Shown here piece after piece: positions 24,356 through 32,105 of a stretch of DNA of 33,728 nucleotides. The notes beneath the pieces are model-generated. The model worked only from the letters and a program-made list of their open reading frames with translations. It made no database searches and was not told the origin of the DNA. Location: assembly GCA_016840405.1 (NCBI GenBank), contig JAEOSK010000025.1:1-33728 (forward strand). Direction: 5' to 3'. The stretch is from Candidatus Hermodarchaeum yapensis (lineage in GTDB: Archaea > Asgardarchaeota > Hermodarchaeia > Hermodarchaeales > Hermodarchaeaceae). The stretch's first letter is position 1. Each line of letters begins with the position of its first letter. Both the position numbers and the translations under genes were made by a program.

Positions 24356-24368
24356 ATGGTGAACAGTA

Positions 24369-24764
24369 ATGGTTGAAATCTTGAAGAAAAAGCTCAACAT
24401 GAGTTTTGATGAAGCCGTACAACACGTGGAACAGATTGTTCAGGAGGAAGGATTCACCGTCCTATTAACCAAATCCATTGACGAGATTTTCGCGAAGAAA
24501 TTAGGGATTACTGATTACCCCATGTATACCATGGTTCTGGGATGCGGACCTAAATTTGCTAAAGCGGCACTTGATGTTTCATTTGATGTAGGTCTTCTCT
24601 TTCCATGTAGTTTTGTTATCTATGAAGAGGCTGATGAAGTCTTTGTGTCTCATAGTTCGATTATGAAAATGGCAGCAGAACTTGGATTTGCATCCATAGA
24701 AGAGATGCAACCAGTTATCGAGATGACTGGGGAAGCGGTGCATCGAGCGTGGTCAAGATTTTAA
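24369..24764 (+). CDS. DUF302 protein
   Basis: A 131-residue protein of the DUF302 family. Marks are the FDEAVQHVEQIVQEEGFTVL helix, the YTMVLGCGPKFAKAALDVSFDVGLLFPCSFVIYEEADEVFVS core (family pattern LGaC.P..A..AL....~iGLLLPC...VyE), and a C-terminal helix. The function is unknown; members are small alpha-beta dimers, sometimes with redox or metal links. ATG 24369 has GGTGA six bases upstream, and the gene directly follows the AhpD-like gene. A shared redox or stress role is inferred only from this pairing. Confidence 0.88.
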   Translation: MVEILKKKLNMSFDEAVQHVEQIVQEEGFTVLLTKSIDEIFAKKLGITDYPMYTMVLGCGPKFAKAALDVSFDVGLLFPCSFVIYEEADEVFVSHSSIMKMAAELGFASIEEMQPVIEMTGEAVHRAWSRF

Positions 24765-24833
24765 TTCGCCTAAGTTGCTGATGGGTGAGCGCTGACATGT
24801 TCACGGAATGAAGATAAGCTATACTATGACAAC

Positions 24834-25244
24834 TCATTCAACCATTAGACTCGTTATTTTGAGTTGATGAATACCCCTCAAACTCTGAAGCTTGGAAGCT
24901 AAAACCTTGATCTCTTTAGCAGGTCCATTCACTACCACAACAAGGAGACAATGGTGGTCAAGGTGAATATGAGTCGTCGATGAGATGGTTTTAGGAAACT
25001 GATGTTGAATAGCCGTTAGCTCAGTCTCAAGACCCGGAACTTCATGGGAATAAATGAACGTAATTGTCCCCGCTAAGCGGGTTAATGGATCATATTCCCA
25101 TTGGTATTCTGTAATGAAATCCCGCATAGCCTGTTGAATCGCCTTTGACCGATCATATCCAATATTTGAAGTGACCTGATCGAAGTTCTCTAAAAGAGTG
25201 GGGGGGAGGGAGATGCTGATGCGAGCTACACCGGGTTTCACCAT
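24834..25244 (-). CDS. nikR: Nickel-responsive regulator, NikR family
   Basis: A 136-residue ribbon-helix-helix regulator with a C-terminal ACT-like metal domain. The RHH head is ARISISLPPTLLENFDQV, then GYDRSKAIQQAMRDFI. Metal ligands of NikR are present: H81 (in AIQHQF), H92 and H94 (THIHLDHH), and a Cys. The Cys is C99, five residues after the second paired His, whereas E. coli NikR has it six after (H89 to C95), so the loop is one residue short. NikR senses Ni(II) and represses uptake genes. ATG 25244 has GGTGTGAT upstream. It is divergent from the radical SAM gene, with a NikR-type inverted repeat between them. Confidence 0.9.
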   Translation of the reverse strand: MVKPGVARISISLPPTLLENFDQVTSNIGYDRSKAIQQAMRDFITEYQWEYDPLTRLAGTITFIYSHEVPGLETELTAIQHQFPKTISSTTHIHLDHHCLLVVVVNGPAKEIKVLASKLQSLRGIHQLKITSLMVE

Positions 25245-25299
25245 GAATCATCACACCCATTCAAAAGTCTCTCATATAGTGTAAAAGTTTTTATCCTAT

Positions 25300-25331
25300 T
25301 AGTATTACTTTTTTGTTAGAGAGTAATACTA
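25300..25331. promoter_or_regulatory. Candidate NikR operator overlapping the radical SAM start
   Basis: A perfect 9-bp inverted repeat, TAGTATTAC (25300-25308) and GTAATACTA (25323-25331), with 14 bases between. Counted as GTATTA-N16-TAATAC it has exactly the 28-bp geometry of the E. coli NikR box (GTATGA-N16-TCATAC). The right half ends on the first base of the ATG at 25331. It sits between divergent nikR and the radical SAM gene, so it may control both. Confidence 0.65.
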
Positions 25332-26623
25332 TGTTGAATCGGATTGCTAATGATCGACTTGCGAAGAGCTTTGCCAAAATTAAATTCAAATACCAGACAG
25401 TGGACTGGGACGCGATTCCAACAAAGCATATTGGGATCTACATTCACGTTCCCTTCTGTGAGCAGTTATGTGCTTTCTGTCCTTTTCATAAAGTAGTGTA
25501 TAAAGAAGAATTGAAGCGACTCTACCTAAAAGCCATTGAAAAGGAAATTAAAGAGCGAACAATGGAAGGAAAGGTCGAATGGGTGTATATTGGCGGTGGG
25601 ACACCAAATCTCCTTACACCTTCTGAGATTGGACGAATACTTGAAGCTCTTCGAGAATACGTAGATTTAACAAATATAGGGATGGAAGGGAACCCCTTAC
25701 AATTTACTCCAGAGTATCTCCATCAGATTCGAGAACTGGGAGTTGAGAAACTTAGTACTGGAGTGGAATCCCTCAAGCCAGATACATTATCCCATGTGAA
25801 TCGGGCTAAGGCAGATGAAGCACAAATTACATCTATCGTCGAACTTGCTCGAAAGCTTGGATTCTCAGTGAATGTTGATTTAATGGTCGGGTTACCAAAG
25901 CAGGCGCCTGAGGATTTTTTGTATGATGTGGATAGGGTCGGCGATATCAACCCTCAACAAATTACAACATATCCGTTTATGGATATCCCAGGCGTTCAGG
26001 TCGCTCCAGAAATGAATTCAAAAGAAATGTTTCACCTAATTGAGCAAGCCCATGACACGCTCGGAGACCACGGATATAACCGAGAGAGCATCTGGGTATT
26101 TTCCAAAACAAAAAAGATTTACGATTCAGCTCGTGATGAACTGGTGATTGACTATTTGGGGTTTGGTGCTGCAGCTTTTAGCAAAGTAGCAGGACAACAG
26201 ATTGTGAATCCCCCGCTCCCATTATATTTAGACATGCTTCAAAATGGAAGAACAAGGGCTTTTCAAACTACCGTTGATGAAAAATCTGAAAATTGGCGGA
26301 AGTTTGGTCACGAACTTTATAATCTGTGTTTGGATCCTAAGGTCATTCAGGATATGCCACGTAGTATCAAATTTATTTTGTCTTTATTGAAGCTGACTGG
26401 AAATGTGAAAGGGGATCAGGTGACACAGAAAGGGCGATTTTTCGTGCATGATTTGACAAAAACCATTGTGGAAAGTCTTCCCTTTCCTGTGAGTAATCCG
26501 GCTGCTATCATCAACTTCGAAGAGTATCAGAAGGAACTTCAGGCAGCACAGGAATTATTACGAATCAGAGAAAAAACAGAACAACCTATTGGTGAGCCGC
26601 CGGTAAAGCCAATCAAACATTAG
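25331..26623 (+). CDS. HemN/HemW/ChuW-like radical SAM protein
   Basis: A 430-residue radical SAM enzyme of the coproporphyrinogen-dehydrogenase-like class. The cluster motif is C43-x3-C47-x2-C50 in YIHVPFCEQLCAFC, preceded by the class-typical YIHVPF. GGGTP is at 88-92 and GVEKLSTGVESLKPDTL aligns with the HemN RlSlGvQsf strand. There is no fourth cysteine after the cluster, so it is closer to HemW or ChuW/HutW than to true HemN. The C-terminal half fits the HemN_C position. HemW delivers heme and ChuW opens it, so a tetrapyrrole substrate is plausible but unproven. ATG 25331 is chosen over TTG 25313. Control by NikR is suggested by the overlapping operator. Confidence 0.87.
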   Translation: MLNRIANDRLAKSFAKIKFKYQTVDWDAIPTKHIGIYIHVPFCEQLCAFCPFHKVVYKEELKRLYLKAIEKEIKERTMEGKVEWVYIGGGTPNLLTPSEIGRILEALREYVDLTNIGMEGNPLQFTPEYLHQIRELGVEKLSTGVESLKPDTLSHVNRAKADEAQITSIVELARKLGFSVNVDLMVGLPKQAPEDFLYDVDRVGDINPQQITTYPFMDIPGVQVAPEMNSKEMFHLIEQAHDTLGDHGYNRESIWVFSKTKKIYDSARDELVIDYLGFGAAAFSKVAGQQIVNPPLPLYLDMLQNGRTRAFQTTVDEKSENWRKFGHELYNLCLDPKVIQDMPRSIKFILSLLKLTGNVKGDQVTQKGRFFVHDLTKTIVESLPFPVSNPAAIINFEEYQKELQAAQELLRIREKTEQPIGEPPVKPIKH

Positions 26624-26698
26624 ACAACTTAGATAAAATGGAGTATTATCGCCAAATCCACATAGAGCTACCCAATTGAGGCATTTGAACCAGTTTTT

Positions 26699-26854
26699 TC
26701 AACAATCATTAGGGATTTCAATGGGATTCACTATAATGTAGAAGAATCCATGTCCTTCAAGTTCTTTGAAAAACTGACCAATTGAAGCGCCACAAGATAC
26801 ACACTCTAGAGAATCACCGGAAATCCATTCTTCACATTCTGGGCAACGAATCAT
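26699..26854 (-). CDS. Small zinc-ribbon protein
   Basis: A 51-residue protein starting MIRCPECEEWISGDSLECVSCG: two CxxC pairs form a typical zinc ribbon, followed by an aromatic tail (GHGFFYIIVNPIEIPNDC). No family is recognised. ATG 26854 has GGGTG six bases upstream; the longer frame to 26950 adds a hydrophobic head with no support. Small zinc ribbons are common in archaea and often act as adaptors. It is convergent with the radical SAM gene. Confidence 0.6.
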   Translation of the reverse strand: MIRCPECEEWISGDSLECVSCGASIGQFFKELEGHGFFYIIVNPIEIPNDC

Positions 26855-27016
26855 GTCTGACACCCATACTAGGGGCAGTAAGTTCACACCTAAAAATTTC
26901 AGTACACCGATGAGGATCGAAAAACGCCTATCACTTTGTAAAACCGACATGAAAGAGAATAGCAGGAATCATTATGTTGGTTTATTAATCGAAAGAATCA
27001 GATTCCACAATACATT

Positions 27017-27805
27017 CTACATAGATTGCAGAATGATTTGTCGTTGAAACCAGGCTATTACAGCATTAACTGTCTCCTCGTATGCCACTGGACTTGATAA
27101 ATTGTGATCTGCTCCTTTGACAACGACCATCTCTTTCGGACCCTTTGCTGCATCGAAGAGCCGTTTTACACCAGATAAATCGATGCCAAGATCCGCATCT
27201 CCAGTGATGATGAATAGGGGACGTGGAGCAACTTTGTCAATTTCGTTCAGGGGATTCAATCGTTTAGCATCTTCAACCATCCAGTGAAGAACGTCCTTAC
27301 GAATTTGCGGATCGGTGAGCCCGTGCATTTGATCAGGAGCATTTTGAATCAGTTCTTCGACAGCCATAGGAATCATTGGTGAACGAGCAAACCACAAGGT
27401 ATCGTATACAGGAGCTCGTAGACTAACAACACTAATTCGCGAATCCCGGGCTGCAGCGAGCACCGCCACCGCTGCTCCAAAACTAGGTCCATGGACTCCA
27501 ACCCAGTCTCCTTTGGTGTGATGAGATTCAAGTAAATGAGTGATAGCAGGTTTAGCGTCTTTCACTTGGTTAGCCAGACGAAACAACCCATCACTGCTGC
27601 GAAACCCCCGAAAATCAAATGTCAACACGGCAAATCCCGCTTCAGCTAATCGTGTTGCTATCCCACCAATTTGGTCAGATGATCCGGGAAGACCATGGAA
27701 TTTACAGATACCTGGAAATGGTCCAGTTCCGTGGGGAAGCACAAAATGGCCCCGGAGCGTCTCTCCTTCGGAAGTGAAAGAGGTTGGTTGAACTTCGATT
27801 TTCAT
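27017..27805 (-). CDS. Alpha/beta-hydrolase (serine esterase/peptidase type)
   Basis: A 262-residue alpha/beta hydrolase. It has the oxyanion-hole segment CKFHGLPGSSD, FDFRGFRSSDG, the nucleophile elbow VHGPSFG (Ser108), IITGDADLG with the acid (Asp203 or Asp205) and GADHNLS with His234. The order and spacing are those of dienelactone-hydrolase and acyl-peptide esterases; the substrate is unknown. ATG 27805 has GAGGGTG five bases before it, and the GTG at 27811 is rejected because it lies inside that site. It is divergent from the ferredoxin oxidoreductase genes. Confidence 0.88.
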   Translation of the reverse strand: MKIEVQPTSFTSEGETLRGHFVLPHGTGPFPGICKFHGLPGSSDQIGGIATRLAEAGFAVLTFDFRGFRSSDGLFRLANQVKDAKPAITHLLESHHTKGDWVGVHGPSFGAAVAVLAAARDSRISVVSLRAPVYDTLWFARSPMIPMAVEELIQNAPDQMHGLTDPQIRKDVLHWMVEDAKRLNPLNEIDKVAPRPLFIITGDADLGIDLSGVKRLFDAAKGPKEMVVVKGADHNLSSPVAYEETVNAVIAWFQRQIILQSM

Positions 27806-27996
27806 TGGCACACCCTCTGTTTTATGAGAAAAGTGGATTTCTATTCTGATGAGGTCCTTTAATTTCTGCTGTATTGAGTTTAGCTATACATTGACTTAAA
27901 GAATTCTAGCGCCTGTTGTTGTGTTGGGTAGCTAAGAAGTTACAAAGAGTTTTTGGGAACCATAATCTACTGTAAAAAAAGGAACGGTGACAAGCA

Positions 27997-29751
27997 GTGC
28001 AACAAGATGAGATATCTCTGTTAGTTGGTGGTGAAGCCGGTCAAGGTATCAATGCCGCTGGTTTCCTGTTAGCCAAATCCTTCTTTCGGGGAGGTTTACA
28101 CGTATTTGGTTCCATTGATTATCCTTCCCTAATTCGAGGGGGACATAATTTCTACACCCTACGAGCAGCAGGCTATCCGGTATACAGTCACTGGGATACC
28201 ATCAATCTCGTCATTGCTTTAGATGCATTGACGATGAAACGCCACCACAAACACGTTTCCAAGGATGGCGGTTACATCTATGATAGTGATCGCATTCCCG
28301 CGGACCACCATGACATCCCCACTGATAAGAAATTCCTATGTCCCATCCCATTGAAAACTCTACAGAAGGAAATTGGAGGTACTCCTGTCATTCGGAACGT
28401 GATTGCTCTGGGTGCCACCTTAGCTGTTCTGGACTATGATGTCACAATCCTTGAGGTGATACTTCGGGAGAACTTCCAACGCAAGGGCGATAAAGTCGTC
28501 GAGATGAATCATCGGGCAGTTCGTGCTGGATATGATTATGCAAAGAAGAACTTCTCGAACGAGTTCACATATCAGATCAAAGCCATCTCCAAGACGAAGC
28601 AGAACCGGATACTAATCCCTGGGAGTGAAGCGATAGCAGTGGGAGCAATGGCGGCAGGGTGTAAATTCTATTCAGCCTACCCCATGACTCCCTCCTCTGG
28701 TGTCCTCCATTTCTTTTTCGCCCAAGGCGAACAGTTTGGCATAGTGACGCACCAGCCCGAAAGTGAAATCGCGGCCATTAATATGGTCATTGGAGCTGCC
28801 CATGCAGGGACAAGGGCAATGACGGGAACTTCGGGTGGAGGTTTCTGCTTGATGACGGAAGCCTTCAGCATGGCGGGCATGACGGAAACCCCGCTGGTAG
28901 TGATGCTTGGTCAACGAACAGGACCTAGTACTGGGTTACCGACTTACACTGGACAAAGCGATTTGCTCTTCGCAATCCATGCTTCGCACGGTGAGTTTCC
29001 ACGAATCTTGCTGGCCCCTGGTGACGTTCAGGAGTCCTTTGATCTCACTATTGATGCTTTCAACCTGGCTGAGCAATTCCAACTCCCTGTAATCATACTC
29101 ACTGACAAACACCTACTCGAAAGCCACTATACCAATGACACTTTCAAACTCGATAACGTACCAATTGACCGGGGCAAACTACTCCCCATGACACCCTATA
29201 AGGGTGAGAAACCATATCTTCGTCATCGTTACACCGATGATGGTATCTCCCCCCGGTTAATCCCAGGAACCCCCAATGCATTAGTCCATACAGATTCGGC
29301 GGTCCACAAAGAAAGTGGGTTTCAAGGAGACCACTGCGAAATCGCTGAAAGGCAAGCGAATAAACGCTATCAGAAAATGCCTACATTAATGAAAACCCTC
29401 TCAAAACGCGATACCGTGAAGATACATGGACCACATGACGCGAAAACGAGCATTGTTAGTTGGGGGTCACCTAAAGGGGCAATTCTTGAAGCCTTGAGAA
29501 TTTTGCATAAAGAACACCAGAGCATTAACTTTACACAAATTCTCTATATTGAACCATTTCCGGTTAGTGAAGTTGAAAAGGCGTTCCAAGGCAAGCGCCT
29601 AATTCTTGTGGAAAATAACCAGACAGGTCAACTCGGGAGCCTCATTCAGCAATACACGGATTACAAAATCAATTACCGCATCCTCCGATATGATGGACGA
29701 CCCTTTGATCCTGGTGACCTGACAGACCGTATTCGGGAGGCCCTTAAATAA
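27997..29751 (+). CDS. 2-oxoacid:ferredoxin oxidoreductase, fused gamma-alpha subunit
   Basis: A 584-residue fused subunit of a CoA-dependent 2-oxoacid:ferredoxin oxidoreductase, which oxidatively decarboxylates a 2-oxoacid to acyl-CoA and reduces ferredoxin in the cytosol. Residues 1-190 are the gamma domain (LLVGGEAGQGINAAGFLLAK, then SLIRGGHNFYTLR). From about 205 comes the pyrimidine-binding alpha domain, with YPMTPSSGV (the family YPITPSS motif), HQPESEIAAINMVIGAAHAG and GQRTGPSTGLPTYTGQSDL. The C-terminal domain is complete. Whether it prefers pyruvate or 2-oxoglutarate cannot be read from sequence. GTG 27997 has GGTGA six bases upstream. The beta subunit follows directly. Confidence 0.93.
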   Translation: MQQDEISLLVGGEAGQGINAAGFLLAKSFFRGGLHVFGSIDYPSLIRGGHNFYTLRAAGYPVYSHWDTINLVIALDALTMKRHHKHVSKDGGYIYDSDRIPADHHDIPTDKKFLCPIPLKTLQKEIGGTPVIRNVIALGATLAVLDYDVTILEVILRENFQRKGDKVVEMNHRAVRAGYDYAKKNFSNEFTYQIKAISKTKQNRILIPGSEAIAVGAMAAGCKFYSAYPMTPSSGVLHFFFAQGEQFGIVTHQPESEIAAINMVIGAAHAGTRAMTGTSGGGFCLMTEAFSMAGMTETPLVVMLGQRTGPSTGLPTYTGQSDLLFAIHASHGEFPRILLAPGDVQESFDLTIDAFNLAEQFQLPVIILTDKHLLESHYTNDTFKLDNVPIDRGKLLPMTPYKGEKPYLRHRYTDDGISPRLIPGTPNALVHTDSAVHKESGFQGDHCEIAERQANKRYQKMPTLMKTLSKRDTVKIHGPHDAKTSIVSWGSPKGAILEALRILHKEHQSINFTQILYIEPFPVSEVEKAFQGKRLILVENNQTGQLGSLIQQYTDYKINYRILRYDGRPFDPGDLTDRIREALK

Positions 29752-29763
29752 GGAGTGAAGGAA

Positions 29764-30627
29764 ATGCAAAAACCAACAGTTGAAAATTTGGATACCCTTG
29801 AACCAAATACCTGGTGTAAAGGCTGTGGAAATTTTGGGTTGTTACGTGCATTAAAGGCAACCCTCGCTGAGTTGGAAGTTCCTAAGGAACAATACTTCCT
29901 TGTGACAGGAATCGGTTGTCATGGCAAACTCTACAACTATGTTGACGTGAATGGATTCCACGGCATCCATGGACGTACACTTCCCTTGGCAACTGGTGTA
30001 AAACTCACAAACCATGAACTGACAGTAATCTGCGCCGCCGGTGACGGCGACCAATACGATGAAGGACTCGGGCATTTACCCCATGCGGCAAGGCGTAATA
30101 TTGACATCAAACTCTTCACTCATGACAACAAAGTGTATGGTCTAACGACTGGACAGACAGCACCAACCGCCATCCAAGGATACCGAAGCAAAACAACACT
30201 GCATGGAGCCCCCTCACCTCGCCTAGAACCCCTCAAAATCGCTTTAGCAAGTAATGCCAGTTTTGTCGCCCGTGGATGGGTTGGTGACCTTGAACATTTG
30301 AAAGGACTCATGAAAGCCGCCATTCAACATCGGGGCTTCGCATTGCTAGATATTTTTCAAGTTTGTTTTACCTTCAACCGAGAACAAACCTTCCAATTTT
30401 ACCGTGACCGTGTATACAAACTCGAAGACGAAGGTCACGATTCCTCAGATCTCCATCAAGCATGGACTCGTGCCCAAGAATGGGGAGACCGAATACCCAT
30501 TGGACTCTTCTACCAAGAAAACCGCCCAATTTACCGCGACTCTCTGCCCCAACTCAAGAAAGAAGCACTCATCAAGCAACCACTTGCTCCCAAGGGTCTT
30601 GAAAAACTCTTGAAGGAATTCATGTAG
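29764..30627 (+). CDS. 2-oxoacid:ferredoxin oxidoreductase, beta subunit
   Basis: A 287-residue TPP- and FeS-binding partner of the preceding subunit. TWCKGCGNFG (C18, C21), GIGCHG and the late FQVCFTFNRE supply the cluster cysteines. The TPP motif begins GDGDQYDEGLGH and closes with the KLFTHDNKVYGLTTGQ strand. It lacks the extended ferredoxin-like delta domain, as in two-subunit archaeal enzymes. The segment after GDGD reads QYDEGLGHL, where many relatives have a shorter Gly-Asn-His form. GTG 29755 lies inside the GGAGTGA ribosome site of the ATG at 29764, so the ATG is used. It is translated just after the alpha gene. Confidence 0.93.
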   Translation: MQKPTVENLDTLEPNTWCKGCGNFGLLRALKATLAELEVPKEQYFLVTGIGCHGKLYNYVDVNGFHGIHGRTLPLATGVKLTNHELTVICAAGDGDQYDEGLGHLPHAARRNIDIKLFTHDNKVYGLTTGQTAPTAIQGYRSKTTLHGAPSPRLEPLKIALASNASFVARGWVGDLEHLKGLMKAAIQHRGFALLDIFQVCFTFNREQTFQFYRDRVYKLEDEGHDSSDLHQAWTRAQEWGDRIPIGLFYQENRPIYRDSLPQLKKEALIKQPLAPKGLEKLLKEFM

Positions 30628-30691
30628 CTTCTATCCACGATCAAAGATCTCGTCATATCATATTCGATATTGCTGAAATCACAAATCCCGA

Positions 30692-30702
30692 GTATTATAA
30701 GT
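30692..30702 (+). promoter_or_regulatory. Putative TATA box for the phosphotransferase gene
   Basis: GTATTATAAGT lies about 36 bases before the GTG at 30736. Its position inside the longest open frame argues that the true start is downstream of it. Confidence 0.4.
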
Positions 30703-30735
30703 AACAGGACTTCCCTTGGAGTAACGGCGAGTCGC

Positions 30736-31650
30736 GTGGATCTGCAGCTTTGTCAACGTCTTATCAAAACCTGTTGTCCCCAACTTCACATCGAGGATAT
30801 TATTCCGAATACTGAGGGATTGGTGTATTTCATAGCCGAAGTCAACGGCGAATACATTTTTCGGTTCCCTCGATTCCCGGAATCCAATAAATACCTTAAC
30901 ATAGAAGCTGCCATCCTCCCAAAATTAGGGTCCTGGATTGAATTATCCATTCCAAAGTTTGAATTCATTTGTAAGAAGAATCCCGATTATCCATGGATGT
31001 TCGTAGGTTACCCAAAGATTCCCGGGATTCCCCTAACGAAAACGCAGCTGAATACCACTGATCCCTATCAATCTGCCAAGGACCTAGGATTGTTTTTGAC
31101 GCAACTCCATAGCTTTCCAGTGGAACAGGCCAGACAGGCAAAGGTCCCGTTCTTGGATTCTGCCCAATGGCGTACCATCTACGAGAAGTTCTATCAACAA
31201 ATCAAAACAGAAATCTTTCCTCTTCTGGACTCCCCCCTGCAAACGCACCTTACTAGCCTATTCCAAAAGTTTCTGGAGAATGACCAGAATTTCCATTTCC
31301 AACCCACTCTCATCCACCGGGACTTAGGAGAAGAGCACATCCTCTGGGATCCAAGCGCGAAGCGAATCACCGGTATCATCGACTGGAACGATGTCAGCAT
31401 CGGCGACCCTTTCTTCGATTTCACAGGCATCTTTGGATCATATGGTGAAAAGTTTACGATACAGGTCGCAGAGCACTACCCGCGGCTACCTGACGACACC
31501 ATCTTTGATCGTATACGGTTCTATTCGAAAATCGGTTGGTGCCACTTTATCCTCTACGCTGAGATGATAAGAGATCAGAAACTACGTGAAGAATCAATAC
31601 AGCAGCTACAAAGCGCAGTGATTGAAAAAGAGAGAAAGGGAGCCTGCTAG
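30736..31650 (+). CDS. Aminoglycoside/choline-kinase-type phosphotransferase (APH fold)
   Basis: A 304-residue small-molecule kinase of the APH superfamily. The nucleotide lobe has YIFRFPRFPES; the catalytic loop is TLIHRDLGEEHILWD (HxD with Asp and the downstream Asn-equivalent), and GIIDWNDVSIGDPFFDF holds the metal Asp. Members phosphorylate aminoglycosides, sugars, choline, homoserine or other hydroxyl compounds; the substrate is unknown. The frame opens at a TTG at 30670, but no ribosome site is there and a TATA-like box lies between. GTG 30736, with GGAG 14 bases ahead, is preferred. Its stop lies in a hairpin shared with the convergent DUF35 gene. Confidence 0.84.
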   Translation: MDLQLCQRLIKTCCPQLHIEDIIPNTEGLVYFIAEVNGEYIFRFPRFPESNKYLNIEAAILPKLGSWIELSIPKFEFICKKNPDYPWMFVGYPKIPGIPLTKTQLNTTDPYQSAKDLGLFLTQLHSFPVEQARQAKVPFLDSAQWRTIYEKFYQQIKTEIFPLLDSPLQTHLTSLFQKFLENDQNFHFQPTLIHRDLGEEHILWDPSAKRITGIIDWNDVSIGDPFFDFTGIFGSYGEKFTIQVAEHYPRLPDDTIFDRIRFYSKIGWCHFILYAEMIRDQKLREESIQQLQSAVIEKERKGAC

Positions 31651-31667
31651 CATAGGCTAGGCAGGCT
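31641..31667. terminator. Hairpin covering both stop codons of convergent genes
   Basis: An 11-bp stem, AGCCTGC-TAGC with GCTA-G-GCAGGCT (one bulged G, loop ATAG), spans the stop codons of the phosphotransferase gene and the DUF35 gene. No T-run follows. It may limit read-through or antisense pairing of the two transcripts. Confidence 0.5.
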
Positions 31668-32094
31668 TGATGAAGTAGGCGAGGTCGCCGCTATCGAGTT
31701 CTTGTGGTTCAATTTTAACCTTCATGCCAACCTTAGGTTTACTGGTTAATCCTTTCAAGTGACCTGTGAGGAGAAGGTTGTCTTCAAACTCAATGACACC
31801 AACCGCATAGGGAACATTGGTTTTCTTGGCTATGCCTTCAGGGGCAAAGTGTACGATGGACCAGGTATAGAGTGTTCCTTCAGGATTCACTTCAAACCAC
31901 TTCAAGTCCTTACCACCGCAAGGACAGGTAAATCGGGGTGGCATGAATTTCTTCCCACATGACTTACACTCAGTGGCAAGGAATTTACCTTCCTTGAGTC
32001 CGTTAATAAATTTGCGAAATTCAGCGGTCATTCGTTGTCGATGCTTGACATCCGTTGATAATTCTTGTACTAAGCCTAATTGGGGTTCACTCAT
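31657..32094 (-). CDS. DUF35 OB-fold/zinc-ribbon protein (thiolase partner)
   Basis: A 145-residue protein with a zinc ribbon (CKSCGKKFMPPRFTCPCGG, four cysteines, residues 43-59) and a following OB fold (GTLYTWSIVHFAPEG, then YAVGVIEFEDNLLLTGHL). DUF35 proteins bind thiolases or HMG-CoA synthase and hold or channel the acyl-CoA intermediate. It lies 11 bases after the thiolase stop, with GGTGA overlapping that region, and the two genes should be co-translated. ATG 32094 is the start. No HMG-CoA synthase gene is in the window, so the partner here is the adjacent thiolase. Confidence 0.92.
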   Translation of the reverse strand: MSEPQLGLVQELSTDVKHRQRMTAEFRKFINGLKEGKFLATECKSCGKKFMPPRFTCPCGGKDLKWFEVNPEGTLYTWSIVHFAPEGIAKKTNVPYAVGVIEFEDNLLLTGHLKGLTSKPKVGMKVKIEPQELDSGDLAYFIKPA

Positions 32095-32105
32095 TGCATC
32101 TCACC

